64,000 nucleotides of DNA from Saprospiraceae bacterium (lineage in GTDB: Bacteria > Bacteroidota > Bacteroidia > Chitinophagales > Saprospiraceae). Shown piece by piece: positions 28,093 through 38,139 of this stretch. Both the position numbers and the translations under genes were made by a program. Under the pieces are notes generated by a model. It worked only from the letters and a program-made list of their open reading frames with translations. It was not told where the DNA came from and searched no databases. Location of the stretch: assembly GCA_016715245.1 (NCBI GenBank), contig JADKAS010000009.1:118457-182456 (forward strand). Direction: 5' to 3'. Positions within the stretch are counted from its first letter, which is position 1. Each line of letters starts with the position of its first letter.

Positions 28093-30672
28093 ATGGTAAA
28101 AAAAAGTATAAAAGTAATATTGACAGGTATTACTATAGTGATTTATTTATCCTGTGCTTCAAAAAAAGACCTGCCGTTAACTGAAATTGACAATGATTTC
28201 AGAGAAGAAATGCTGGACACTTTATATGTAACCGACGACGAAAATCAGAGGGATACACTGCCTAAGATTTACAGAGCCTCCGCTACAATGTTTTACGATT
28301 TGTTACATACCAAACTTGATCTTAGATTTGATTGGGAGAAACAGCTTGTTCTTGGAAAGGCCACTCTTACGGTTGCCCCATATTTTTATCCCATTCAGAC
28401 AGTCAGGTTTGATGCAGTAAATTTTGAAATAAATAACGTTGTTCTGTTGCCTGCTAATATACCATTAGAATACAGTTATGATGGCAATTATATTGACATT
28501 AAGCTTGGTGCAACGTATAAAAAGGGAGAAAAAATTAACATTCTTATTGATTACAAAGCAAAACCTGAAGAATCTTTTAAAGATTCTGATGAGCCAATAC
28601 AGTCGGACAAAGGATTGTTTTTCATCAATCCTTCTGGAAAAGATAAAAACAAACCAAAACAAATCTGGACCCAAGGGGAGACGGAATTCAATAAAAACTG
28701 GTTTCCTACATTCGATAAACCCAATGAAAGATGTTCCCAGGAGATGTATATTACCGTTGAAGATAATTTTAAAACTTTATCAAACGGAAAGCTTATTTCC
28801 TCAATAAAAAACGCTGATGGTACCAGAACTGATTACTGGAGCCAGGTATCGCCACATGCTCCATATTTATTTATGCTTGCAGTAGGTGAATTCTATGAAG
28901 AAACCGAGGTTTGGAATCAGGTTCCTCTGCACTATTTTGTAGAAAAAGGTTTTAAAAAGTCAGCTAAAAAAATATTTAACAACACGCCTGAAATGTTAAC
29001 CTTTTTTACACAAAAGTTAAATTATCCTTATCCATGGGACAAATATGCGCAGGTTGTAGTAAGAGACTTTGTTTCCGGTGCTATGGAAAATACAGGAGCG
29101 GTCGTTTTTGGAGAATTCGTACAAAAAACAGACAAAGAGTTAATTGATAATGATAATGATTATATTGTCGCTCACGAACTCATGCACCATTGGTTTGGAA
29201 ATTTAGTAACATGTGAAGACTGGAGTAACCTTACATTAAATGAGGGATTTGCAAATTATGCTGAATATCTTTGGTTTGAGCATAAATATGGAAGAGAAAG
29301 GGCAGATTATCACAGATTAACAGAGATGAACGGATATTTTTCTCAGGCATATTCAACAGGTGCTCATCCATTAGTTCATTATTACTATGGAAATAAAGAT
29401 GACATGTTTGATGCCCATTCGTATAACAAAGGAGGATTGGTGCTTCATATGCTTAGAAATTTTATTGGAGATGAAGCTTTTTTTGTTTCTCTGAACAAAT
29501 ACCTTATGGATAATGCATTTTCAGCAGTGGAAGTAGATGAGTTGAGAATGGCGTTCGAAGATGTAACCGGACAGGATTTGTCCTGGTTTTTTAATCAGTG
29601 GTATTTATCATCAGGACATCCAACATTTGATGTTAAGTATATTTATTCAGAGGATGAAAAAAATTTGGTTATACAGGTCAAACAAACGCAGGATAGTGTA
29701 ACATATTTACCTGTTTTTCAAATGCCTTTAAATATTGCTACTTATTATGAGGGTGGAAAAGTGGAATTTCATTCTTTTTTTATGGACAAAAGAGAACAAA
29801 ACTTTTTAATCACCAAATTGAAGACAAAACCTAAAACGATCATTTTTGATGGAAACAATGATATTCTTGGATTAATTAATGAAGAAAAGTCACAAGAGGA
29901 ATACATTGAACAATACAAAACAAGCCCATTATTTGGAGACAAAGTAATTGCATTAAGTAATATTGTCGAAAAAAAGGAAATTATGGCTGAATTGTTGAAA
30001 GAAAAATTTTACTATTTGAGAGCCATGGGTGTAGAGTCCATTCCAGCCGAAAACTATGAATCTTATATCAGTCAGTTACAGGATATGGTGTTTTTTGATC
30101 CTCATTCACAAGTCAGAGCATCTGCATTGCAGGTTATGTTGACAAACGGTGAAGAAGAACTTGTTCCACTTTTAAAAAGAATTGCCGAATCTGAACAATC
30201 GTATAATGTTCTGGGGCTTGCGTTGGAAGGTCTTTCTTTTTATGACGTTGAAGCAGCAGAAAAATACGCAGAAAGTTATAAAAATGATGAATCCTCCTAT
30301 TTGGTTAATAGTCTGGTAACGGTTTTTGCCAACACAAAAAAAGAAAAACATCTTGATTTTTTTCACAATCGATTACAAAAAGTGTCGATGTATCAATTAT
30401 TTGATTTTTTTGAAAATTATCAAAACTTTCTGAAAGAACTTCCAGTAACAGCTTGGGAAAAAGGAACGGAATTTTTAAAAGTTATGGCAAAAGATCCCGA
30501 TGAAGATGTTTATAAAAAGTATTTCTGTATGAATACATTGATAAAAATAAAAGAGTGGGCAAAGGAAAAATCTTTAATGAAATTATATGATGACATTTCC
30601 AGGAGTATAAATGAAATAAAAATGGAAGAAAAGGATCCTTTATTGCAAATTAGATATTCAGAAATAGAATAG
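28093..30672 (+). CDS. M1 family metallo-aminopeptidase lipoprotein
   Basis: About 859 residues from ATG 28093. This start is preferred over the in-frame ATG 28024 because it places the lipoprotein signal (IVIYLSCAS, lipobox Cys at about residue 20) at the N-terminus and a TATCTTTG promoter box 34 bp before it. The protein removes N-terminal residues from peptides. It has the exopeptidase motif GAMEN (329-333) and the zinc site H361-E362-x2-H365 with E384 18 residues on. An N-terminal beta domain precedes the catalytic domain, and the C-terminal about 270 residues are HEAT-like helices. As a lipoprotein it likely acts in the periplasm or at the outer membrane, feeding on imported peptides. 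Confidence 0.92.
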   Translation: MVKKSIKVILTGITIVIYLSCASKKDLPLTEIDNDFREEMLDTLYVTDDENQRDTLPKIYRASATMFYDLLHTKLDLRFDWEKQLVLGKATLTVAPYFYPIQTVRFDAVNFEINNVVLLPANIPLEYSYDGNYIDIKLGATYKKGEKINILIDYKAKPEESFKDSDEPIQSDKGLFFINPSGKDKNKPKQIWTQGETEFNKNWFPTFDKPNERCSQEMYITVEDNFKTLSNGKLISSIKNADGTRTDYWSQVSPHAPYLFMLAVGEFYEETEVWNQVPLHYFVEKGFKKSAKKIFNNTPEMLTFFTQKLNYPYPWDKYAQVVVRDFVSGAMENTGAVVFGEFVQKTDKELIDNDNDYIVAHELMHHWFGNLVTCEDWSNLTLNEGFANYAEYLWFEHKYGRERADYHRLTEMNGYFSQAYSTGAHPLVHYYYGNKDDMFDAHSYNKGGLVLHMLRNFIGDEAFFVSLNKYLMDNAFSAVEVDELRMAFEDVTGQDLSWFFNQWYLSSGHPTFDVKYIYSEDEKNLVIQVKQTQDSVTYLPVFQMPLNIATYYEGGKVEFHSFFMDKREQNFLITKLKTKPKTIIFDGNNDILGLINEEKSQEEYIEQYKTSPLFGDKVIALSNIVEKKEIMAELLKEKFYYLRAMGVESIPAENYESYISQLQDMVFFDPHSQVRASALQVMLTNGEEELVPLLKRIAESEQSYNVLGLALEGLSFYDVEAAEKYAESYKNDESSYLVNSLVTVFANTKKEKHLDFFHNRLQKVSMYQLFDFFENYQNFLKELPVTAWEKGTEFLKVMAKDPDEDVYKKYFCMNTLIKIKEWAKEKSLMKLYDDISRSINEIKMEEKDPLLQIRYSEIE

Positions 30673-30688
30673 AAATAAATTAGAAACA

Positions 30689-31093
30689 TTGAGACAGATT
30701 CTTTCTATAATAGCAGGCCTAACTACAGCATACCTAATTATTGTCATGGCACAGATGATTAAGGAAGGATTATACCCAACACCAATGGATTTGGATTTTT
30801 CCGACAAATCAAAAGTAGATGCATGGTTTGCAACGCTTCCATCAAAGGCCTTTTTAATTATAGCAATCAGTCATGCTTTGGCCTCTTTTAGCGCTGGCTT
30901 TATTTCTTCTTTGGTATCCGGAATCAACAGATATATTTTTGGTTTGATTTCTGTATCGGTCATATTTGTTACTGTGATTATTTTTTTATTTACATATAAT
31001 TTTCCAACTTGGTTTGTTATTACTGATACTGTGGCAACAGCTGTGCTCGGGTTTTTAGGAGTAATATTAGGAGGAAGCAGGTATACAAGTTAA
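30689..31093 (+). CDS. small four-helix membrane protein
   Basis: A 134-residue protein starting at TTG 30689. Four hydrophobic helices are visible (about 5-24, 54-76, 80-100 and 110-130) with a polar loop after the first, LYPTPMDLDFSDKSKVDAWF, facing one side. The gene starts 16 bp after the aminopeptidase stop, so it may be translated from the same mRNA. I do not recognise the family; similar unnamed membrane proteins are common in Bacteroidota. The TTG start is chosen because it precedes the first helix. Confidence 0.65.
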   Translation: MRQILSIIAGLTTAYLIIVMAQMIKEGLYPTPMDLDFSDKSKVDAWFATLPSKAFLIIAISHALASFSAGFISSLVSGINRYIFGLISVSVIFVTVIIFLFTYNFPTWFVITDTVATAVLGFLGVILGGSRYTS

Positions 31094-31133
31094 GTCAATT
31101 CATAAACAAGGCCGAACACATTAATAAATTTCT

Positions 31134-31141
31134 TAATTTTG
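31134..31141 (+). promoter_or_regulatory. -7 box of the PBP1A gene
   Basis: TAATTTTG fits TAnnTTTG, with a leader of about 26 nt before ATG 31175. Confidence 0.45.
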
Positions 31142-31174
31142 CGTTTTATAACCGGTATTATTTAATTTTTAAAT

Positions 31175-33661
31175 ATGGTTCAAAAGCAAAACAGACAAAC
31201 AGGCATTAAACAATACTTCCCTATTGTTTATAACAAAACAATAGCCATCGTTTTTTTATCATTTTGCCTTATTGTTTTTACTATATTTTTATACATTAAA
31301 ACCTTTTTATTACCCAATACGGCAGAATTGGAAAATCCAAACTATGAAATTGCTTCTGATTTTATATCTTCTGACGGTAAAATTTTTGGAAAAGTCTTTA
31401 AGTACAACAGAGAGTGGTTGGATTATGAGGAAATAAATCCCAAAATTGTTCAGGCATTAATAGCTACAGAAGATGAAAGATATTTTAATCACAGCGGCAT
31501 AGATTTTAGGGGTACAGCGAGGGCCATCTTTTTTTTAGGCAAAAGAGGAGGCGCAAGTACAATTACACAACAATTGGCCAAACTATTTTTTACTCAGCGG
31601 TCTTCTTCTTTTTTTAAAAGAGTCTGGCAAAAAATGAAGGAATGGATTATAGCTGTTGAATTTGAAAAAAGATATACAAAAGAAGAAATTATTGCCATGT
31701 ATCTTAATAAAAGTGATTTTTTGTATGATGCAGTTGGAATAGGGGCTGCAGCAAAGACTTATTTTGGAAAAGATCAGGAAAAACTTAGCATAGAAGAAGC
31801 AGCAGTACTGATAGGTATGTTGAAAAACCCCAGAGTTTTTAATCCCATCATGAATCCGGAAAAATGTTTTAACAGAAGGTCAGTGGTTTTAAAACAAATG
31901 GTCAAAAACGACTATCTCACGGAAGAGGAATATCTTAATAAAAGAATTAAAAATATTAACACATCCAACTTTAGACGCCAGGTGCATTTTGACGGCATTG
32001 CGCCTTATTTTCGTGCAGAAACTACTAAATGGGTAAAAACATTGCTTGCTAAGGATGAGTTTAAAAAACCGGATGGAACCAATTATAATCTCTATACAGA
32101 CGGATTAAAAATATATACCACCATTGACACAAGAATCCAAAAATATGCAGAAAGGGCAATGTATGAACATATGTCTCAACTTCAACAAAGATATTTCGAA
32201 AGATGGAAAGGATTAGACCCGATTACATATAAAGCAAGTAAGGAACTTGCAGCAACACGAAACAAATCATTGGTACAAATGATGAAGGATTCAGAAAGAT
32301 ATAAAAAAATAAGAACAAAACATTTATCAGGTATATTAAATGAAATCAATTCAAATCTAGGTTTTTCTCCTTCAGATGCTGACATATTCAGAATGTTTGA
32401 AGAAAAAAATAAATCAGGACATCTGAAAAAGTTGGCTTCAACAAATCAGATATCATCCTCACAATATGAAAAATATATTGAATTACTATCCAGTGAATAT
32501 TGGCCAGAGTTTGAAAAACAATGGAAAAAAATGCAAAAAACGGTTCAAGATGTTTTTAATAAAAAGGTAAAAATGAAGGTTTTTGCCTATAACGAATTTG
32601 GTGAAAAACAAACTGAAATGTCTCCTTTGGATTCAATAAAATATCATCTTCAACAACTGCAGATTGGTTCATTGGTTGTTGATCCGAAATCAGGTAATAT
32701 TTTAGCCTGGGTAGGAGGAATAAATCATAAATATTTTCAGTATGATCATGTCAATTCAAACCGACAGGTTGGAAGTACATTTAAACCATTTGTATATGCT
32801 ACAGCCATTATTGACAATGCTATGTCACCATGTATGAAAACAAAGGACGTTAAACAATGTATTCCGGCAAATGATCCTCATTTTGGCTTGATGCAGACCT
32901 GGTGTCCCGGGAATGCAGATAATAAATATACCGGCGAAGAGCTTACGCTTAGACAAGCTCTAAAGGAAAGTAAAAACTCAGTTTCTGTTTTTTTAATGAA
33001 GGAAATAGGTAACGTTAAAACCGTTAAAAACTTAATTGGGAATTTGGGAATAAACAAAGAAAAAATTCCAAATTCACCATCTATTTGCCTTGGAACTGCT
33101 GAATTGTCTGTTATGGATTTGGCAACCTCCTATACAGCTTTTGCCAACCAAGGGGTAACGACCAAACCGATTTTTGTAACGCGAATAGAAGACAAAAACG
33201 GAAAAGTTATTTATTCTGCTGTTCCTGAACAAAAGAAGGCCATTAATGAAGGGTACAATTATGTTATTGTTGATATGTTACAATATGTGGCGAGTCCCAT
33301 TGCGTCAAATTTTAAAACAGCAGTTGCCGGCAAAACAGGAACGACAAACAGTTATAAAGATGGATGGTTTGTAGGTTTTACTCCGGAACTTGTTGTTTCA
33401 ACATGGGTAGGAGGAGATCAGGAGTTTATCAGATTTAATTCTTTGGCGGATGGTCAGGGTGCTACAATGGCAAGGCCATATTTTGTTTCTTTATTGAAAA
33501 AAATAGAACAGGACAATACGTTAGGTTTTGGTAATCATCTGGTATTTGAAGTACCTGAAGGGGATATAATTGAACTGGATTGTTCCAAATATGAAAATGT
33601 AATCGAATCAACAGAGGAAAATAACGGAAGTAAAAAAGATGAATTTGAAGATGACTTTTAA
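31175..33661 (+). CDS. bifunctional penicillin-binding protein 1A
   Basis: An 828-residue class A PBP that polymerises and cross-links peptidoglycan at the outer face of the inner membrane. A single N-terminal membrane anchor (about 22-44) is followed by a GT51 transglycosylase (catalytic E99 in ATEDERYF, then GGASTITQQLAK) and a linker of about 250 residues with a long helical insert. The transpeptidase domain has S534-x2-K537 (GSTFKPF), S599-x-N601 and K720-T-G722. The C-terminal tail is acidic and not conserved. All catalytic motifs are present. It has a promoter of its own and converges with the PLP enzyme gene. Confidence 0.94.
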   Translation: MVQKQNRQTGIKQYFPIVYNKTIAIVFLSFCLIVFTIFLYIKTFLLPNTAELENPNYEIASDFISSDGKIFGKVFKYNREWLDYEEINPKIVQALIATEDERYFNHSGIDFRGTARAIFFLGKRGGASTITQQLAKLFFTQRSSSFFKRVWQKMKEWIIAVEFEKRYTKEEIIAMYLNKSDFLYDAVGIGAAAKTYFGKDQEKLSIEEAAVLIGMLKNPRVFNPIMNPEKCFNRRSVVLKQMVKNDYLTEEEYLNKRIKNINTSNFRRQVHFDGIAPYFRAETTKWVKTLLAKDEFKKPDGTNYNLYTDGLKIYTTIDTRIQKYAERAMYEHMSQLQQRYFERWKGLDPITYKASKELAATRNKSLVQMMKDSERYKKIRTKHLSGILNEINSNLGFSPSDADIFRMFEEKNKSGHLKKLASTNQISSSQYEKYIELLSSEYWPEFEKQWKKMQKTVQDVFNKKVKMKVFAYNEFGEKQTEMSPLDSIKYHLQQLQIGSLVVDPKSGNILAWVGGINHKYFQYDHVNSNRQVGSTFKPFVYATAIIDNAMSPCMKTKDVKQCIPANDPHFGLMQTWCPGNADNKYTGEELTLRQALKESKNSVSVFLMKEIGNVKTVKNLIGNLGINKEKIPNSPSICLGTAELSVMDLATSYTAFANQGVTTKPIFVTRIEDKNGKVIYSAVPEQKKAINEGYNYVIVDMLQYVASPIASNFKTAVAGKTGTTNSYKDGWFVGFTPELVVSTWVGGDQEFIRFNSLADGQGATMARPYFVSLLKKIEQDNTLGFGNHLVFEVPEGDIIELDCSKYENVIESTEENNGSKKDEFEDDF

Positions 33662-33673
33662 AACACTTACAGC

Positions 33674-34600
33674 TTATTTTTTAACATTCATGTAATTCAT
33701 TGCTTCAATTCCTTGTAATCCTCCTGTATGTAACCAAACGACGGAACTACCTTTCGGAATATGTCCTTTTTCAATAAGATCAAAAAAGCCAAATAATGCT
33801 TTGGCGTTGTATACAGGATCAATTGGAATGCTTGTTTGAATTTCAAATTCATTGATAAAACTTTGTAATTCTTGGGTAGTTTTTGCATATCCTCCAAAAT
33901 GGTAATCCGTAAAGCAGTAAAAAGTACTTTTTTTATGGTTTTTTGCCATTATCAAAACTTCCTTTTCAAGATGAGATGTTTTTAAAACAGAAAAACCCAG
34001 AAGTTTGCATTCTTTTGGTGCACTACCTAATAAACCGGCTATTGTTGTCCCTGTTCCAAGGGCACAAAAAATATAATCGGGTATTTTTTCCAATTGTTTA
34101 TATATTTCTTCCCAGATTTCCTGAACACCCGTTAGAGCCAGTTCATTGCTTCCTCCTTCAGGTATAACATAAGAAGAGGCATATTGGCCGATTATGTTTT
34201 GTACAACCAATGAATTACTTTTGTTTTTGTATTCTTCCCGGCTGATAAAATGCAGTGTCATTCCATTATTTAAACAAAACCGAAGTGTAGGATTATTCGG
34301 ATCTAAACCATCACCTCGTATGATTCCAACACTCTTCACACCAAAATGATGACACAAGGCTGCCGTTGCGTGTAAATGGTTTGAAAAAGCGCCGCCAAAA
34401 GTAATAATTGTCGAAAAGTTATTCTTTAGTATGTATTCAAGATTGTATTTTAGTTTTCTGTATTTATTACCGGAAATTTCAGGATGAATAAGGTCATCTC
34501 TTTTTACAAACAGCGTTATTTCATGTTTTTCAAGGAAAGAGTGGGATACTTTTTCACACGGACTTGGCAATAAAAAGATATCAGGAAATACTTTTGTCAT
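33674..34600 (-). CDS. PLP enzyme of the ACC deaminase/D-cysteine desulfhydrase family
   Basis: A 308-residue PLP-dependent tryptophan-synthase-beta-like enzyme. The PLP lysine lies in SGNKYRKLKYNL (near residue 47), and TFGGAFSNHLHATAALC and GTGTTIAGLLG bind substrate and phosphate. The family includes 1-aminocyclopropane-1-carboxylate deaminase and D-cysteine desulfhydrase; the sequence alone does not separate them. At 308 residues it is a little shorter than the usual 330 or so. The start overlaps the end of the histidine kinase gene by 20 bp, so the two are probably translated from one mRNA. Confidence 0.85.
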   Translation of the reverse strand: MTKVFPDIFLLPSPCEKVSHSFLEKHEITLFVKRDDLIHPEISGNKYRKLKYNLEYILKNNFSTIITFGGAFSNHLHATAALCHHFGVKSVGIIRGDGLDPNNPTLRFCLNNGMTLHFISREEYKNKSNSLVVQNIIGQYASSYVIPEGGSNELALTGVQEIWEEIYKQLEKIPDYIFCALGTGTTIAGLLGSAPKECKLLGFSVLKTSHLEKEVLIMAKNHKKSTFYCFTDYHFGGYAKTTQELQSFINEFEIQTSIPIDPVYNAKALFGFFDLIEKGHIPKGSSVVWLHTGGLQGIEAMNYMNVKK

Positions 34601-36356
34601 ATTTCAGGCGTATTAAAACTGACAAACCGGATCCTGGGTGTGTGTCAATCGACAGGCTACCATGTAAATAATTAACTCTTGATTTGATATTTTCCAAACC
34701 CATACCTTTTTTTGTTGGCTCATCTAGTTCAAAGCCCACACCATCATCTTCGTACTGAATAACAAAAGCGTCCTCTTCAGAATTTAATTGAATAAGAATC
34801 TCTTTTGCTTTTGCATGTTTAAATGAATTTGTAAGAAGTTCCTGAATAATCCTATACACTGTAAGGGATAACATTTTATCCATTTGTGCTGGGACATCAT
34901 AATACTGGAAATAAATTTCAGGTGTATTTTCTCCTTCAAAACGATTGATGAGATCCTTTATTGCGGCAACCAATCCAAGTTTTTTCAGAGAAACGGGCTG
35001 GAGGTTTCTTGAAATAGTCCTGACTTCTTCTACTGCGGCATCAATCAGGTGATGTGCGCGACCATATGATTCTACATTATTGTCTTTATTACTCATTTTT
35101 GTTTTATCAATCTGTAGTTTTATAGTGCTTAAAAGGCCACCCAAACTATCGTGCAGTTCTTTTGCAATCCTTTCTCTTTCAATTTCCTGACCCTCTATTA
35201 CAGAGTGCATACTGGTAATTTTGATATCGTCTTCAAGTTCTTTTATCTTTCTTTGATTTATTTCTTCTCTTTGCTGATTGATAATATTGGAGGAAGTAAT
35301 TCTTTGATCATAAAATCTTTTCAGAAAATATAAAAAACCAAGAGCCAAAAACAGACTGCCGGCAAGAAAATATAAAGCCCTTCTTTGTTGTTTGTTTCTC
35401 AATTCTGCATACTGTTTATCTATTTCGAGAAGTTTAATATTAGATTCTTTTTCACGAGTTCCATATTTTAGGGCAAGATTTGAAATTGATTCTATTCTGG
35501 CTTGATTTAAAATACTGTCATTTAATGTAGTATATTTATTTTTGTAAACAAGGGCCAGTTTATAATTATTGGAAGCTTCAAAAACATTTGCCAGTTCTTC
35601 ATAGATTTTTTTTCTGTTATTATCATAATCTTTAGCGGGGAGGAAGGTTTCAGCTTTTAGTAAGTATTTTATAGCATTATTATATTGACCTTTCAGTTTA
35701 TTTATAAATCCAATATAAAACAATGATTCCGAAAGAAGATCCATATTCTTTATTTCATTACTTACTTTGAAAGCTTTGAGAGCGGAAATGAGGGCACTGT
35801 CCTTTTCGTTTAATAAAATATATGAATCAATTTTGCCTAAATGGTATTTTGCCTCTAATAAAGTATCTTTATAAAATTGATTTACAGACTTTGACTTTTC
35901 CATCAATTCTAAAGCAGAATATTGGTCACCTTTCAGTTTACTTATTTCAGCCAGCTCAAATAAAATCCAGGCTTTGTTATTAGGATATTTTTCTGCATAA
36001 GGACTATTCAGAAGGCCATTTAAAATAGAGGCAGATTCTTCATAAAATCCTGTTTTCATATATTTTTTTCCAATAAAATGTTGCGTTTTGCTAACATTAA
36101 AACTATCTCCAAGAATTTGAAAATATTGTTTAGCTCTTGAATAATATTCTAATGATTTATCGTAATTTGCAAATACATTAGCTTCATATTCTGCAAGTAA
36201 AAAATACACCGTACTTAAGGTTTTCTGATCCTTGTTCAGCCGGGCATTTTCTAAAATTTCATTGAGTTCTTCAAAAGTATATTTTTTTTTAAGGTCAATC
36301 TGGGCGGTCACACAGGTTGTAAGGAAAAAAAACAAAAATGGTATAATATTTCTCAT
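34581..36356 (-). CDS. TPR sensor histidine kinase (NarL-type HisKA_3)
   Basis: A 591-residue protein with an N-terminal signal/anchor (residues 3-18), about 280 residues of tetratricopeptide repeats in the periplasm, one transmembrane helix (about 327-345) and a coiled-coil linker. Then come the HisKA_3 domain with the phospho-acceptor H402 (ERIAKELHDSLGG) and a HATPase domain (LLTNSFKHAKA, DDGVGF, GMGLENIKSRV). Such kinases phosphorylate LuxR/NarL-type regulators. No response regulator gene is in the window, so the partner is elsewhere. It is upstream of the PLP enzyme and overlaps it by 20 bp. Confidence 0.92.
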   Translation of the reverse strand: MRNIIPFLFFFLTTCVTAQIDLKKKYTFEELNEILENARLNKDQKTLSTVYFLLAEYEANVFANYDKSLEYYSRAKQYFQILGDSFNVSKTQHFIGKKYMKTGFYEESASILNGLLNSPYAEKYPNNKAWILFELAEISKLKGDQYSALELMEKSKSVNQFYKDTLLEAKYHLGKIDSYILLNEKDSALISALKAFKVSNEIKNMDLLSESLFYIGFINKLKGQYNNAIKYLLKAETFLPAKDYDNNRKKIYEELANVFEASNNYKLALVYKNKYTTLNDSILNQARIESISNLALKYGTREKESNIKLLEIDKQYAELRNKQQRRALYFLAGSLFLALGFLYFLKRFYDQRITSSNIINQQREEINQRKIKELEDDIKITSMHSVIEGQEIERERIAKELHDSLGGLLSTIKLQIDKTKMSNKDNNVESYGRAHHLIDAAVEEVRTISRNLQPVSLKKLGLVAAIKDLINRFEGENTPEIYFQYYDVPAQMDKMLSLTVYRIIQELLTNSFKHAKAKEILIQLNSEEDAFVIQYEDDGVGFELDEPTKKGMGLENIKSRVNYLHGSLSIDTHPGSGLSVLIRLKYDKSIS

Positions 36357-36684
36357 ATTAAATTTAGTTCAGTTGAATAAAACCATCCGGAGTTTTTACT
36401 GTAATAAGATTTGATATGGAAAGTCATAATAAAAGAAATAAAGTCTAAAATAAACAATCATTTTTTATAAACAAAAATAAAGCGTATCAAGATTTTTATA
36501 ATATAATCAAAAGTATAAAGATACAATGAAATCATTTTATCAAAACTTAATTTGAATCAAACAAAAACCTTTCCATTATTTAAACAGAAGGGATGAATAA
36601 TATAAAAATACTCAAAGGGACGGTATCGGGAACTGGTAGTTTTTAGATTTATACGAAAACAAAAAAAAGTAAGTGAAAGTTCTC
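36357..36684. other. intergenic region, no gene
   Basis: About 330 bp between two minus-strand genes. It should hold the promoter of the histidine kinase gene and the end of the bshA transcript. I found no clear promoter box or hairpin. Confidence 0.4.
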
Positions 36685-37821
36685 TTACGATTTTATAACT
36701 TTATCAATTATGTGCTCATAAAAACGGACATATTCAGGCAATAGTGTTTTAATGTCATATTTTAATGCATTTTGGTATGCGTTTTTTCTGAAGGTTTCTA
36801 AAGTATTTTCATTGGATAGCAGTTCAATGCAATAGGCAGACATACTTTCAATATCACCTACATTGCACAAATATCCTGTTTGTCCATGGATGTTTACTTC
36901 GGGAATTCCTCCCGCATTGGTAGAAATCACGGGAACTTCGCAAGCCATTGCTTCGAGGGCAGCAAGACCAAAACTTTCATTTTCTGATGTAAGAAGGAAT
37001 AAATCTGAAATAGCCAGAAGTTCATCCACCGCTTCTTGTTTACCTAAAAAGCGCACTTCATCACACAAATTCAGTTCCCGGCAAAGTTCTTCAAGATGTG
37101 ATCGTTCAGGACCATCACCGATTAATAAAAGTTTTGAAGGTATTTTCTGGTGTACAATTTGAAAGACACGAACGACGTCCTCAACTCTCTTTACCTTCCG
37201 GAAGTTAGATATGTGTATCAGAATTTTTTCCCCTTCAGGCGCCAGGGCTTTTCGAAAATGGTCTTTATTGGTTTTTCTGAATCTGGTAAAATCAATAAAA
37301 TTGGGAATTACTTTGATTTCTTTTACAATGTCAAAATTTTGAAGGGTTTCCTCTTTGAGATGTTCTGAAACGGCAGTGACACCATCAGATTGATTTATAC
37401 TAAATTCAACTACAGGTGAAAATGATTTATCTGCTCCGACCAGCGTAATATCGGTACCGTGAAGAGTTGTGATTACAGGAATTTGGATTCCTTTTTCTTT
37501 TAATATTTGTTTAGCCATATACGCAACGGAAGCATGAGGGATGGCGTAGTGTACATGCAAAATATCGAGTTTTTCAAATCGTATTACATCCACAAGTTTG
37601 CTGGCAAGAGATGATTCATAAGGGGCATACTCAAAAAGAGGATATTCCAAGGAGGTAACTTCATGAAAAAAAATGTTGTGGTAAAAACTTGTAAGGCGTA
37701 CCGGTCTTTTATAAGTAATAAAATGTACTTCATGACCTAAGCCGGCCAAACCTATTCCCAGTTCTGTTGCTACCACGCCACTACCTCCGAATGTCGGGTA
37801 ACAAACAATTCCAATTTTCAT
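36685..37821 (-). CDS. bshA: N-acetyl-alpha-D-glucosaminyl L-malate synthase
   Basis: A 378-residue family 4 glycosyltransferase that joins GlcNAc from UDP-GlcNAc to L-malate, the first step of bacillithiol synthesis. The start IGIVCYPTFGGSGVVATELG is the characteristic BshA N-terminus, with the conserved HVHYAIPHA region and THGTDIT. The C-terminal nucleotide-binding half has ISNFRKVKR, GDGPE and SENESFGLAALEAMAC. The other bacillithiol genes (bshB, bshC) are not in the window. Full length with no obvious defects. Confidence 0.93.
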   Translation of the reverse strand: MKIGIVCYPTFGGSGVVATELGIGLAGLGHEVHFITYKRPVRLTSFYHNIFFHEVTSLEYPLFEYAPYESSLASKLVDVIRFEKLDILHVHYAIPHASVAYMAKQILKEKGIQIPVITTLHGTDITLVGADKSFSPVVEFSINQSDGVTAVSEHLKEETLQNFDIVKEIKVIPNFIDFTRFRKTNKDHFRKALAPEGEKILIHISNFRKVKRVEDVVRVFQIVHQKIPSKLLLIGDGPERSHLEELCRELNLCDEVRFLGKQEAVDELLAISDLFLLTSENESFGLAALEAMACEVPVISTNAGGIPEVNIHGQTGYLCNVGDIESMSAYCIELLSNENTLETFRKNAYQNALKYDIKTLLPEYVRFYEHIIDKVIKS

Positions 37822-38139
37822 GTATCGATTTTGTTATTAAACAAAGAAGTGGTAAAATCGTTTTAACCAGGAGAGAATTCATAAGTGTAAGATTATTTTG
37901 CTTAAATTTAAATGTTGTAGTTTAAATAAGTTCTGCGCTATATTTATTTGACAAATCATCTTTAATTTCATTTTCCGGAAGAGATATCAACGTAAAATTG
38001 TTGTCACCAAGAACTCGGGATTATGTATAGGTGTTGAACAAAATATATTTATGTATTAGCAAAATTATATTTTTACAAAAAGAACCATGAGTTTTTGAAT
38101 TTAATCTTAGTAATTTTGCATGTTTTTTAAATCTATTTT
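37822..38139. other. divergent intergenic region between bshA and the metalloprotease
   Basis: About 320 bp separating divergent genes. A TAATTTTG box at 38111-38118 serves the plus-strand gene. No certain promoter for bshA and no coding frame were seen. Confidence 0.4.
38111..38118 (+). promoter_or_regulatory. -7 box of the metalloprotease gene
   Basis: TAATTTTG fits TAnnTTTG, with a leader of about 15-20 nt before ATG 38140. Confidence 0.5.
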
